From the NCBI GenBank assembly GCA_958295855.1, contig OY282383.1, positions 2,894,481 through 2,958,480 on the forward strand: a stretch of 64,000 bases of DNA, given 5' to 3'. Numbering within the stretch: position 1 is the stretch's first letter; the number at the start of each line of letters is the position of its first letter. A program made the position numbers and the translations under genes. Shown here piece after piece: positions 15,871 to 25,117 of the stretch. The notes beneath the pieces are model-generated. The model was not told where the DNA came from. It saw only the letters and a list, made by a program, of their open reading frames with translations, and ran no database searches. The stretch is from an uncultured Poribacteria bacterium (lineage in GTDB: Bacteria > Poribacteria > WGA-4E > WGA-3G).

Positions 15871-18372
15871 ATGAAAACACGCTATACCTTTTTCGTCGCT
15901 ACGTTGATAGCCATTGGATTCATAACACAGGGGGCAGTAAAGGGCCTCGCTGATAATCGAACGGGAACAGCCCCTCTGGCAGATTACTTCGATCAGATTA
16001 CGCTGTTTTCGAGTGGCAGAATCACGCGCTTTACACAGATGCCGATTCGGGTGTATATCTCGCCTGCCCTCAAAGCCCTGCCCTATCTATCCGAGATACG
16101 CTATGCGATGCACACCTGGGAAACCGCATCCGATGCGAAAATCCGTTTTCAAGAAACCGAAGTCCTGGAGCAGGCAGACATCCGCGTTAACCCAACCTAC
16201 AACGCTCGCCTGAAACTCCTAGATACGCGACGTGGCAGTGCGGAGCTAACGCGGCTTGCGCAAGGTACCTATACCGTCTCCAGCACTGATACCCCAGTAC
16301 AAAGTAACAACGCGGCGCAATCTTCAGACACGGCAATTGATTTCACAGTAGAGGTTATCCTTGTGTTAGAAGGCGATGGCACCACTGGTGAGCTGTCGCA
16401 AGAAGAGATGCGGACAGTGTGCCTGCATGAATTTGGGCACGCCATCGGGTTGTGGGGGCATAGCCCGGAGCCGCTTGATGTCTGTCACGCGATGGCAACC
16501 GGCCAGCACCCAACAGCGCGCGATGTCAATACATTGCTGAAGCTTTACAACACACCACTCCATACGCCGCAGCACGAGATTGCTATTGACATGCTAAACA
16601 AGGAACTCCAAACGAACCCGAGACATGCCCGGACGCACTACTTTCTCGGTGCGGTCTACTTTGACAAAGGCGATATGGCACCGGCAATCGCCAGCTTTCA
16701 GAGCTGCCTGAAACTCGATTCTGATTTTGGACCGGCAAGAGAGAAGCTGATCCAAGCTTACGAAAAAACCGGACAGCCGCACCAAGCCATCCGCCTGATT
16801 GAACAAGGTGTGGCAAGCCAGCGCGGAAGCCGTCCGCTCCACGAGCATGCTGGCGCGTATAACGTCCTCGGCACACTCTATTATCGCCAAGGTGATGTGG
16901 ACAAGGCAATCCTGGCGTTTGAGGATGCCTTGGAACGCTCACCGCATCACAAAGCCGCGAAACGGAACCTACACCAACTTCTTCGAGAAAAGGCATTCAA
17001 CGCCTTGAAGATGAACGCTTTTGAGGAGGCGACAGCGTATTTTGAGAAAGCTATCCATCTCGACCCGCTGAATGCTACCACCTATCGGTTCATGGGCGAT
17101 GGATGTGCCCACATCTCGCGGTTCTCAGAAGCGATTACATACTACCGAAAGGCGTTAGAAATTGCGCCCGAAGACAAGGCAGCGACGAAAAACCTCGCAC
17201 ACTGCTATAACAACTATGGCGTAACGCTCAGAAATAAAGGCGAATGGGATGAGGCAATTCGCGCCTATCGCAACGCTTTGGAATTACAACCGAACTATCA
17301 ACTCGCAGGGACGAACCTGAGCGATGTCTTTTGGCAAAAGGCGAACGCCTATCGCCAGTCGGAACGTTACGCCGAGGCGATTGCGGTGTATCTTGAATTG
17401 CAGAGTCTCCATCCGGAGGATACGGATATCTCCAGCCTGCTGGGGGCGTTATATCTCAAGATGCGAAATTATCCGGCGGCGGTTTCGGCATTTCATAAGG
17501 CTTACACCGCATTGCCCGCTGATGCCCAGGCACAGCATAACCTCATCGCTGCGTATCAACAATACGCACAAGGCTTGAGAAACCAAAGAGATTATAGGGC
17601 CGCAGTGGTGCAGCTGCAGAAGGCGGTAGCCCTCTTTCCTACCGACATCAATCTCCGCTTGAGCCTGGCCCAGGCGTATCAACATATCGGCAAATATGAA
17701 CAGGCACGTAGCGAATTGGAACAGATTTTGGCGCACGCCCCCGACAATCAAAACGCGAAAACTGAGCTGGTGAACCTCCAGATTCGACGCGGAAACGCAC
17801 TGATGAAGCGGAATAAATACGCAGCAGCAGTAGCGGTATTTGAGGAGATTCCGGCATCTAAAAAAACTATAGATATGTACAACATGATCGGCTATCTCTA
17901 CCTTGTGCAGGATAAACATCTGAAAGCATTGGCGACTTTTGAAACTGTCCTCGCGAAACAGTCGAAGAATACCGTCGCGTATCAAAATCTGCTCTCGCTT
18001 GAATCGCAACTTGAGGTGATAGTTGACAAAGCCAAAACCGCGGCACAGCCAGACACCGGCACCAGCGTATCTGACTCACCCTCGGATACGGTACAAGCCG
18101 TGCCCGATCCCACTATCGAGAAATTATCCCGCGTGCGATGCACACTCGCGCGTTGTTTAATGAACCGTAAACAGCCTAAAAACGCGATGGAGAAATACCG
18201 ACAAGCGTTGAAAGCAAAACCCTACACGCCGGAACTGCAAGCACTCCTTGTTAACACCGGCAGGCAACTCGCCAATCAGTTTCACAAGCGAAACGATACC
18301 GACAGCCTTGAAACGATTATTCGTTGGGCGACAGAATTGGATAGCAAGTTTAGAGAATCACTTGGCCATTAA
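15871..18372 (+). CDS. Exported matrixin-like metalloprotease domain fused to TPR repeats
   Basis: 833 residues from ATG 15871 (AAGGAAACT upstream; earlier GTG at 15769 lies in a repeat). A signal peptide spans about 1-30 (YTFFVATLIAIGFITQGAVKGLA). Residues about 40-225 form a zinc-metalloprotease-like domain with HEFGHAIGLWGHS near 186-198, the metzincin HExxHxxGxxH pattern, followed by a possible Met-turn CHAMATG. The rest (about 230-833) is a long series of TPR units (ARTHYFLGAVYFDKGDMAPAI, AYNVLGTLYYRQGDVDKAI, NNYGVTLRNKGEWDEAI). The combination suggests an exported processing protease with a protein-binding superhelix; substrate unknown. It sits alone upstream of the beta-helix gene on the same strand. 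Confidence 0.85.
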   Translation: MKTRYTFFVATLIAIGFITQGAVKGLADNRTGTAPLADYFDQITLFSSGRITRFTQMPIRVYISPALKALPYLSEIRYAMHTWETASDAKIRFQETEVLEQADIRVNPTYNARLKLLDTRRGSAELTRLAQGTYTVSSTDTPVQSNNAAQSSDTAIDFTVEVILVLEGDGTTGELSQEEMRTVCLHEFGHAIGLWGHSPEPLDVCHAMATGQHPTARDVNTLLKLYNTPLHTPQHEIAIDMLNKELQTNPRHARTHYFLGAVYFDKGDMAPAIASFQSCLKLDSDFGPAREKLIQAYEKTGQPHQAIRLIEQGVASQRGSRPLHEHAGAYNVLGTLYYRQGDVDKAILAFEDALERSPHHKAAKRNLHQLLREKAFNALKMNAFEEATAYFEKAIHLDPLNATTYRFMGDGCAHISRFSEAITYYRKALEIAPEDKAATKNLAHCYNNYGVTLRNKGEWDEAIRAYRNALELQPNYQLAGTNLSDVFWQKANAYRQSERYAEAIAVYLELQSLHPEDTDISSLLGALYLKMRNYPAAVSAFHKAYTALPADAQAQHNLIAAYQQYAQGLRNQRDYRAAVVQLQKAVALFPTDINLRLSLAQAYQHIGKYEQARSELEQILAHAPDNQNAKTELVNLQIRRGNALMKRNKYAAAVAVFEEIPASKKTIDMYNMIGYLYLVQDKHLKALATFETVLAKQSKNTVAYQNLLSLESQLEVIVDKAKTAAQPDTGTSVSDSPSDTVQAVPDPTIEKLSRVRCTLARCLMNRKQPKNAMEKYRQALKAKPYTPELQALLVNTGRQLANQFHKRNDTDSLETIIRWATELDSKFRESLGH

Positions 18373-18446
18373 ACTATAGGCCGGGGCCGAAGCCTTAGCC
18401 AACTCCCCGAAGTTCTCGAACTATAGCAGGGCGCGGCATTTTTGAA

Positions 18447-18478
18447 AGAAGTTCACCACTATTGAAAATAGTGGTAAA
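18447..18478. repeat. Element H hairpin
   Basis: AGAAGTTCACCACTATT-GAA-AATAGTGG; the same sequence is found in frame in a coding region at 59191-59226. Confidence 0.75.
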
Positions 18479-18494
18479 TCCTTGCGAAGATTGC

Positions 18495-18524
18495 TTGACC
18501 GCCGATCCGAATTTGTGCTAAAAT
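18495..18524 (+). promoter_or_regulatory. Promoter for the beta-helix gene
   Basis: TTGACC (18495-18500), 18-base spacer, TAAAAT (18519-18524), giving a leader of about 130 bases before the ATG at 18658. Confidence 0.45.
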
Positions 18525-18657
18525 TGAAAATCATGTACGGCTTTTTTCGTATGACGCGTGCCAAACGGAAACTTGCTGTCAAATCAACGCCTCAAGCGCG
18601 CGGAATACCCCAGACAAACCGGGGTTACAAATCCCTCAAAGGGAAAGGATTTTTTTA

Positions 18658-21600
18658 ATGAAAACACTCTTGACATATCGAAAACCCATCGTGGCACTTT
18701 TTGCTGCCATCGTATTTGCACTCACCCTCCACGGTGTGAGTCACGCACAAACCCACATCCACGTAGACACAGTCAACGGGATAAACGCCCCTACCGGTAG
18801 AGGCTCTGCTGCAAATCCGTATCAATCTATTACCTTCGCGCTGTTGCTGAGCACCAGAAATAACCTCCCAGATCCGTGGCATGTGCACATCCACCCCGGC
18901 ACCTACGACGCGGACCTCGCGAAACCCGCAAATGCCCGCGAAATCTTCCCGCTGAAACTCCGACGCGAAATGATATTTGAAGGCACAACCACCGCCGAAG
19001 AATGCATTATTGATGGACAGCACACAGGAGATGCGACCGTGCCGATTCTCAGTGGAGAGAACACGGAAGGTGTCACACTCCGCAATCTGACGATACGGAA
19101 CTCTCTGCGCACCAGAGGTGTCGGCGGGATTGTGCTGCATGATCCGACCGGCACGAATGAAACGCCGAGCACCTTGGAGGGGTGTATCGTTCATAACAAT
19201 AAAGGTGGCGGTGTGTGGTCGAACATGCCCCTTATCCTTACCGGAAATACCTTCAGCAACAATCATTTGAACGGCGTGGCGACAACTAAAAGCGCTGCCG
19301 CTACCAACAATACCTTCATTGCGAATAGTGAGTACGGACTCTATATCAGCGGCAATTCAACAGGTGATCTCTCCGAGAATACCTTTCAAGCGAACGGTTT
19401 GAGGGGTTTGCAGGTTCAAGGCACCTTGGAGGGAACTGTAACCCGTAATGCCTTTAAAAACAATTGGGAGGGTATTGAAATTCGTCGTTTTACGGGTGAC
19501 TTTACGCATAATACCGTGACTGAAAATCGGAGTAATGGGGTTCAGGTTAGTAATTTTGAAGGGAACTTTACGCACAATACAGCGACTGCAAATAATTATG
19601 CTGGGTTTAATTTGTCTCAGTTCGTAGGGAACTTTATGCACAATACAGCGACTGCAAATGGCCATCATGGTCGCTATCCTGGGTTATCTGCTGGGACTTT
19701 TATAGGCAATGTTACCCACAATAAATTTACTAGGAATACGGGTGGTGGCTTCAACGTTAACACCCTCACTGGCAATGTTACCCACAATCTCTTTGATAGC
19801 AATTCTGGTTATCGGGGTGGCGGGTTTGAATTACACACATCTACAAATACGGTAGAAGTCTCCAACAATATTTTTTTCAACAACACCGTGGGCGCGAGCG
19901 AGACCGGTAACGCAGTTGTCACACGGCACGCCACCCACTTCATGAACAACCTTTTCATGATTTCCGATGAACTCTCCGAGGGTGTGTCAGGCGCGCACAC
20001 GATCTGGGTAAGCTCCCCCGGGTGCCGGTTCCACAACAACATCTTTACCAACGTGAAGACCGCTATCTACACCGAAGGCACCTTCGATCTCCCGATCACG
20101 CATAACCTCTTTCACAATGTCCGGGTGGACTTCGTTGAGCAAGCAGGGAACAACCTCGGCAACGATTTGCTGTTTTGGGAACTCGTCGCTGTCAATGCCA
20201 CCAATAATCTCGAAGGGGCACCGCAACTCGTAGATCCGGTGACAACCCGGAACTTCCATCTGCAAGCCACAAGTCCTGCGATTGATGCCGGCACAAATGC
20301 ATTTGCACCCGCAGATGATTTTGATGAGGTCGCTAGACCCATCGGTAACACGGTAGATATTGGGCCCTATGAATACGGGACACCCCCTGTCGTTACAACA
20401 CAGGATCCAATTGTTCCTGACGATCCCCCCAGCGAACCGGTGGAGGATACGCCGCCGGCAGAACCAACGCTGAAACTCTATTGGACCACCGGAGACAAAA
20501 TCCAGCGTGCCGATGTGGACGGTTCAAATATCCAAGACCTCCTCACCGACAAGAAGGGAATCCGAGGCATAGCACTGGATGTCGCAGGCGGCAAAATGTA
20601 CTGGTGCGTCAACTGGGATCTCAACGATCCAGATGTCATTCCGAAAATCCAGCGCGCCAACCTGGATGGCACGAACATCCAAGACATCGTCACAAGTGTG
20701 GGGAGCCCAGAAGGTATCGCCCTGGACGTGGCAGGCGGAAAGATGTATTGGACAGATACGGGCAATTGGAGAGATCAGGCCCCTAGCAAAATCCAGCGCG
20801 CCAACTTAGATGGCACGAATATCCAAGACATCATCATAGGTGTGGAGTACCCAAACGGTATCGCCCTCGACGTGGCAGGCGGAAAGATGTATTGGACAGA
20901 TACGGGCACTAACAAAATCCAGCGCGCCAACTTAGATGGCACGAACATCCAAGACCTCGTCACAAGTGGGGAGTACCCAAACGGTATCGCCCTCGACGTG
21001 GCAGGCGGAAAGATGTATTGGACAGATACGGGCACTAACAAAATCCAGCGCGCCAACTTAGATGGCACGAATATCCAAGACATCGTCACAAGCGTGGAAG
21101 CCCCGCAGGGTATCGCACTGGACGTGGCAGGTGGCAAAATGTATTGGACAGACTGTCAAGGCGCTGCTTTTCTTGAAGGCGATATTTCTTTTGATGGACA
21201 GATTCAGCGAGCGAACTTGGATAGTTCACACCTTGAAGACGTTGTCACCGACTTGCGCTCTCTCTGTCCCCACGGCATCGCCTTGGGCATCTCTCAAACA
21301 ACGGATTCGGATATGCCGGACACCACCCCCGATGCGCCTGTAGCACATCCTGCGTGGGATGTGAATGAAGATGGACAGACAGATGTCACGGATTTTGCCT
21401 TGGTGGCAGCCGCCTTAGGGCAAGCACCTCCCGGGAATCCACGCCTCGATGTGAATGGGGATGGCACGGTGGATCTACAAGACCTGGCACTCATTGCCCA
21501 ACACCTTGGGGAGTCCACGGTGTCTGCGGCACCCGCGCAGGTTGTGCTGCCTGCATCGCTCACGCCCCAAACTGTGCAGCGGGCTCTCAATCTCTTGCGC

Positions 21601-21969
21601 GCACAAGATAACGGTTCGCCTGCTTTTCAACGCGGCATCGCGCTGCTTGAACAGTTGCTTGCATCGCTGGTGCCGAAAGAGACAGCACTGCTTGCCAACT
21701 ACCCGAATCCCTTCAATCCAGAGACATGGATACCTTATCAGTTGGCGGCACCCGCAGATGTCACGCTGACTCTCTATGCAGTGGATGGCACAGTGGTGCG
21801 CACCTTGGCATTAGGGCATCAACCCGCCGGTGTCTATCAGCACCGGAGCCGCGCGGCATATTGGGATGGCAGAAATGCACTCGGTGAACCCGTGGCGAGC
21901 GGTGTCTATTTCTACACGCTCACCGCAGGCGATTTCACGGCAACGCGGAAAATGTTGATTCGGAAGTAA
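18658..21969 (+). CDS. Secreted right-handed beta-helix / YWTD-repeat / dockerin protein with sorting tail
   Basis: 1103 residues; AAAGGGAAAGG precedes ATG 18658. The signal peptide ends HGVSHAQ (about 31). Residues 35-560 are a parallel beta-helix of the pectate-lyase-like/DUF1565 type, with repeated NxF/NxxT ladders (GDLSENTFQANGLRGLQ, GNFTHNTATANNYAGFN). A Pro/Glu-rich linker (about 578-600) leads to six or so YWTD beta-propeller repeats (IALDVAGGKMYWTDTG, IQRANLDGTNIQDL) at about 605-880, as in LDL-receptor class B modules. Then come a dockerin pair (DVNEDGQTDVTDFAL, DVNGDGTVDLQDLAL) and the tail (NYPNPFNPETWIPYQL to the C-terminus) shared with four other genes here. Probably a cell-surface or matrix protein binding glycans or proteins. 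Confidence 0.88.
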   Translation: MKTLLTYRKPIVALFAAIVFALTLHGVSHAQTHIHVDTVNGINAPTGRGSAANPYQSITFALLLSTRNNLPDPWHVHIHPGTYDADLAKPANAREIFPLKLRREMIFEGTTTAEECIIDGQHTGDATVPILSGENTEGVTLRNLTIRNSLRTRGVGGIVLHDPTGTNETPSTLEGCIVHNNKGGGVWSNMPLILTGNTFSNNHLNGVATTKSAAATNNTFIANSEYGLYISGNSTGDLSENTFQANGLRGLQVQGTLEGTVTRNAFKNNWEGIEIRRFTGDFTHNTVTENRSNGVQVSNFEGNFTHNTATANNYAGFNLSQFVGNFMHNTATANGHHGRYPGLSAGTFIGNVTHNKFTRNTGGGFNVNTLTGNVTHNLFDSNSGYRGGGFELHTSTNTVEVSNNIFFNNTVGASETGNAVVTRHATHFMNNLFMISDELSEGVSGAHTIWVSSPGCRFHNNIFTNVKTAIYTEGTFDLPITHNLFHNVRVDFVEQAGNNLGNDLLFWELVAVNATNNLEGAPQLVDPVTTRNFHLQATSPAIDAGTNAFAPADDFDEVARPIGNTVDIGPYEYGTPPVVTTQDPIVPDDPPSEPVEDTPPAEPTLKLYWTTGDKIQRADVDGSNIQDLLTDKKGIRGIALDVAGGKMYWCVNWDLNDPDVIPKIQRANLDGTNIQDIVTSVGSPEGIALDVAGGKMYWTDTGNWRDQAPSKIQRANLDGTNIQDIIIGVEYPNGIALDVAGGKMYWTDTGTNKIQRANLDGTNIQDLVTSGEYPNGIALDVAGGKMYWTDTGTNKIQRANLDGTNIQDIVTSVEAPQGIALDVAGGKMYWTDCQGAAFLEGDISFDGQIQRANLDSSHLEDVVTDLRSLCPHGIALGISQTTDSDMPDTTPDAPVAHPAWDVNEDGQTDVTDFALVAAALGQAPPGNPRLDVNGDGTVDLQDLALIAQHLGESTVSAAPAQVVLPASLTPQTVQRALNLLRAQDNGSPAFQRGIALLEQLLASLVPKETALLANYPNPFNPETWIPYQLAAPADVTLTLYAVDGTVVRTLALGHQPAGVYQHRSRAAYWDGRNALGEPVASGVYFYTLTAGDFTATRKMLIRK
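20480..21290 (+). repeat. Intragenic YWTD-encoding DNA repeats
   Basis: Near-identical units of about 120-130 bases (AAAATCCAGCGCGCCAACTT, GTGGCAGGCGGAAAGATG) recur within the beta-helix gene; neighbouring units around 20790-21110 are almost identical, a sign of recent tandem duplication. Confidence 0.85.
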
Positions 21970-21986
21970 TCTTCTTTTCTACCGGA

Positions 21987-22038
21987 GGGACGGGCCAGCA
22001 ACCAAAAAACTGGACTGCGCGGTTTCCAGGCCCGTCCC
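21987..22038. terminator. Long inverted repeat after the beta-helix gene
   Basis: GGGACGGGCC (21987-21996) pairs perfectly with GGCCCGTCCC (22029-22038) around a 32-base loop. It may end transcription of the upstream gene, but no T-run follows, so it could equally be another dispersed palindrome. Confidence 0.4.
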
Positions 22039-22142
22039 GCTACTTCTGTAAATCCTGTAAATCCTGATTCAGAACTTTAGTATAATTGATAGAGAATCAA
22101 GAGGCAAAGTCTCCGGCTTGCCAAAAGGAAACGAACAACATC

Positions 22143-23183
22143 ATGGCAGTTTCGACAATTGAGTGGGTAGACGGCAGAATTCGGATGATTGACCAAACGC
22201 TGCTACCCAATGAATTTAAACAGATTTATTGCGACGACCTCCCATCGGTTTGGGAGGCTATTAAATCCCTGCGCGTGCGCGGCGCGCCCGCGATCGGCAT
22301 CGCCGGTGCTTTAGGAGCAGTGCTGGGAATTTGGAATTCTACGGCCCAAACCTACGCGGAATTCGCCGAGGAACTAAAATCCGCTACGGATTATTTGGCA
22401 ACTTCGCGGCCAACAGCTGTTAATCTCTTTTGGGCACTAAATCGGATAAACCAGACAGCTGCGGCAAACCGCCATCTTCAGATTCCCGCGCTCAAGGAAG
22501 TGCTGCTCACGGAAGCTTTGGAAATAATCGCTGAAGATAGAGCAATGTGTCGCGCTATCGGCCAGCACGGCATGGCATTGTTGAAGGAAAACGATACTAT
22601 TCTGACCCATTGCAACGCCGGCGGCTTAGCCACATCCGATTATGGCACTGCCTTGGCAGTCATGTTCAGTGCCCACGAAGCCGGCAAGCAGATTCAGGTT
22701 TACGCCGATGAGACACGTCCGCTATTACAAGGGGCCCGCCTGACGACTTGGGAGTTGATGCAAGCAGGAATTGATGTGACGCTGATATGTGACAACATGG
22801 CGGCACAAGTGATGAAAGAGGGCAAGATCCAGTGCGTTATTGTCGGTGCCGACCGCATCGCCGCAAACGGTGACACGGCGAACAAAATCGGCACCTATAA
22901 TGTGGCTATCCTTGCAGATGCCCATGACATCCCGTTTTACGTCGCTGCCCCAACCTCAACGTTGGACTTCGCCCTTGAAACCGGTGCGGAGATTCCAATT
23001 GAGCAACGTTCGGCGGAAGAGGTAACAGCAGGTTTCGGAAAGCTAACTGCCCCTGAAGGCGTAAACGTCTATAGTCCTGCGTTTGATGTCACGCCCGCAG
23101 CATTGGTGACAGCGATTATTACCGAGAAAGGCGTAGCACGGCCGCCTTATACGCCGAACCTGAAGGCTTTTCGAGACTCGTAA
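22143..23183 (+). CDS. mtnA: S-methyl-5-thioribose-1-phosphate isomerase
   Basis: 346 residues from ATG 22143, with AAGGAAAC at about 12 bases; an upstream frame to 22086 is less likely. It isomerises methylthioribose-1-phosphate to the ribulose form in the methionine salvage pathway, in the cytosol. Family signatures: RVRGAPAIGIAGALG near the start, the active-site Cys in THCNAGGLATSDYGTAL, and the Asp in VGADRIAANGDTANKIGTY. The length is normal (about 345-370). No other mtn gene is adjacent. TATAAT at 22081-22086 may be the -10 box, but I see no good -35. Confidence 0.93.
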   Translation: MAVSTIEWVDGRIRMIDQTLLPNEFKQIYCDDLPSVWEAIKSLRVRGAPAIGIAGALGAVLGIWNSTAQTYAEFAEELKSATDYLATSRPTAVNLFWALNRINQTAAANRHLQIPALKEVLLTEALEIIAEDRAMCRAIGQHGMALLKENDTILTHCNAGGLATSDYGTALAVMFSAHEAGKQIQVYADETRPLLQGARLTTWELMQAGIDVTLICDNMAAQVMKEGKIQCVIVGADRIAANGDTANKIGTYNVAILADAHDIPFYVAAPTSTLDFALETGAEIPIEQRSAEEVTAGFGKLTAPEGVNVYSPAFDVTPAALVTAIITEKGVARPPYTPNLKAFRDS

Positions 23184-23205
23184 ACCGGGTGAACCCTCGG
23201 ATGCG

Positions 23206-24495
23206 TCACGCCGCTTTCGCAATATTCGAGCGGGTACCGTCAACATCAAAGCATGCGTACTGATTTGTATGCATAATTTGCGTAGCAAACGCCATCGCCT
23301 GTTTTTCAGTGAGGTATCCCTCATCGATTTCGGCTTCAAGGGCACGTCGGATTTCGTTTCGGGCTTGAATCGCGTAAGCCATGGCGCTGGTGGGCCACCC
23401 TGTGTCGCCGCCAAAGGCGAACAGTTTGTTTGATGGCACAGCGTGGATGCACCGGCGTAGGAAATCGCGCGAACTGTACGGATCGATGCTCCATGCCCAG
23501 CAGAAATCAACCCAGATGTTGCGATAATGCTTGGCAAGCGCGACCAGTTCATCGTTATAAGGGTAGGCGATGTGCATCAGCACAAACTTCGCGTCAAGAT
23601 AGCGCGCGAACAAAGCACACATATTTCCGGCAGGAATGCGCCGCACAGGCATCCGGTCGTTGCCTGCATAGTAGCCGGTGTGAATCTTGAAGGGGAGGTT
23701 GTGTTCAATAGCAAGTTCAACGCCGCGTGCCCAACACCAATCGCCGAGGCAGAGCCGCGTCGCCTCATCAATGTCTGATGCGGGCTGCGTTAGCACGGCG
23801 TTGAGTGCGGAAGCTGCTTCAGCATCGCCCCGTTCTATCCAGTTGAGCGTGCGGTTGTAAGCGTGTTGGGATTTTACAGCAATGGCGCATGGTGCATGTT
23901 TAGCGAAAATCGCTTCCATCCCGCGTTTCAGGGAGCCGAGGTTCTTGACTTCAACGCCGGTCTCGGCCTGGATAGCACTCGCATCAACTTGCCCGTTGCA
24001 GAACGTTGCCCACGACAGGTCATAGAGGAAAAAATCTAACCCGGACGCGTCGGGAGCACACGGCCAACTGAAATCGTCTGTTTGGATATGGTCGAGTTTC
24101 GCGATGTCGTGTAAGATATGGTAACGTTTTCCCGGTGTGCGGAGGGTTTTTAGTTTGTCCTGTGCAAGCGCGAGCCGGTCGCCTGTCAGTTCATCGAGCC
24201 CGTAGATATGTTTCGCGATGAGGCGAACAGCTTCGCCATAACCGGTAAATTGCGTTGCCTCCCATGCCGCTCGGATGCCTTCAAACCGCGCCGGGATGTC
24301 TTGGGCAGCATCCATCAGATTTCGCATCGCTTCCGGGGAGGCACCCGCTGTGTTGAGATCCGCTGGTACATAGTTTCCAAACAGATCTTGGAGGACATCC
24401 GGGCCATTTCCAACCCAGTCTGGTTCTCGCCGCATGTGCTCATGCGTATCAACAAGGCGAATAGATTGAATGTGATGTGTCAAATCGGTTGCCAT
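23206..24495 (-). CDS. Amidohydrolase-superfamily protein
   Basis: 429 residues from ATG 24495, preceded by AAGGAGAA at 7 bases; an earlier in-frame start (24516) would put the ribosome site inside the gene. The metal-binding N-terminal motif is VDTHEHMRREPDW; a second His pair is in PFKIHTGYYAGN, and IAYPYNDELVALAKHYRNIWVDFCWAW resembles the distal strand region of metal-dependent hydrolases. FGGDTGWPTSAMAYA near the C-terminus carries a candidate metal Asp. The overall layout is like uronate-isomerase or amidohydrolase_2 type TIM barrels. Substrate unknown. It is convergent with mtnA (22-base gap). Confidence 0.8.
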   Translation of the reverse strand: MATDLTHHIQSIRLVDTHEHMRREPDWVGNGPDVLQDLFGNYVPADLNTAGASPEAMRNLMDAAQDIPARFEGIRAAWEATQFTGYGEAVRLIAKHIYGLDELTGDRLALAQDKLKTLRTPGKRYHILHDIAKLDHIQTDDFSWPCAPDASGLDFFLYDLSWATFCNGQVDASAIQAETGVEVKNLGSLKRGMEAIFAKHAPCAIAVKSQHAYNRTLNWIERGDAEAASALNAVLTQPASDIDEATRLCLGDWCWARGVELAIEHNLPFKIHTGYYAGNDRMPVRRIPAGNMCALFARYLDAKFVLMHIAYPYNDELVALAKHYRNIWVDFCWAWSIDPYSSRDFLRRCIHAVPSNKLFAFGGDTGWPTSAMAYAIQARNEIRRALEAEIDEGYLTEKQAMAFATQIMHTNQYACFDVDGTRSNIAKAA

Positions 24496-24656
24496 GAAAG
24501 TTCTCCTTTGTTTCAAAAATTAGGAGCATTTCGTTCTCCCGTAGGAGGGAGCACCGAATCCCGATGCCTCGCGGTAGGAGCTATCTCCGAATCGCAACGT
24601 ATTCCGTTCCGCGGAAAACCGAAAACGAAATATCCCTAGCTTTTGCCTAAAAGTCC

Positions 24657-24687
24657 TTGACAAATATATTGGATTATGATGTACTAT
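24657..24687 (+). promoter_or_regulatory. Possible promoter
   Basis: TTGACA (24657-24662), 19-base spacer, TACTAT (24682-24687). The spacer is long, so strength is doubtful. It points toward the small ORF and the cold-shock/Sm gene. Confidence 0.3.
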
Positions 24688-24922
24688 ATAGTGTCTTGAC
24701 GACTCTCCTCGCTTTTTCGCGAGATTCAATACAGCAAAACGGTGGAGGTTAACGTCTAAACATTGCAATGTGTGACCGGCAAACGCCGCGCGGGCGTTTC
24801 CAAAATCAGTGGATAGTGGATAACGGGGTTAACAAGTCGGTTTTCAAATTCCCAGCGGCGGATACAAAAATTCTAAAAGAAAAGCGTTTTTGTGTCAAGA
24901 GGAATCCAATTCGCGCAGCAAG

Positions 24923-25078
24923 GTGAATTCTTGTTGCTTACATTTTGTTTGCTGGTTATGCTTTGCAGCAGTGGGGAGACCTATACATGATTATGATACG
25001 CAGACAGTTGCGCCTCTATCCAGTTTATGTCAGGCGTGCCACAATCAAATGCTCGCGCAGAAACGCGAATGGTTATAG
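24923..25078 (+). CDS. Possible small protein with one CxxCH haem motif
   Basis: A frame of 51 codons starting at GTG 24923 (or GTG 24890) with a short hydrophobic segment (CCLHFVCWLCFAAVG) followed by LCQACHNQMLAQKREWL. CQACH matches the haem c attachment pattern and the hydrophobic start could be a signal peptide. It ends 39 bases before the cold-shock/Sm gene. No clear ribosome site; it could be a relic of a cytochrome gene or a chance frame. Confidence 0.3.
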   Translation: MNSCCLHFVCWLCFAAVGRPIHDYDTQTVAPLSSLCQACHNQMLAQKREWL

Positions 25079-25117
25079 GCACCTTCCCGAAGCGGAGGAA
25101 AACCACAGGAGCAGATA

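Larger units (their letters stand above)
24496..25117. other. Long intergenic region with element E, a promoter and a possible small gene
   Basis: Element E and a variant lie at 24540-24600 (GTAGGAGCTATCTCCGAATC). A hairpin-like AACGCC/GGCGTT pair lies near 24781-24800. The rest is AT-rich and may serve both divergent neighbours. A small CxxCH-encoding frame is listed separately. Confidence 0.5.

Noticed and set aside
18599..18640. Possible further element A (ATACCCC...GGGGTTAC)
   Set aside because: Arms and spacing differ too much; kept out of the family.
20480..21290. Regular direct repeats considered as CRISPR
   Set aside because: They are in-frame YWTD-encoding units without unique spacers.
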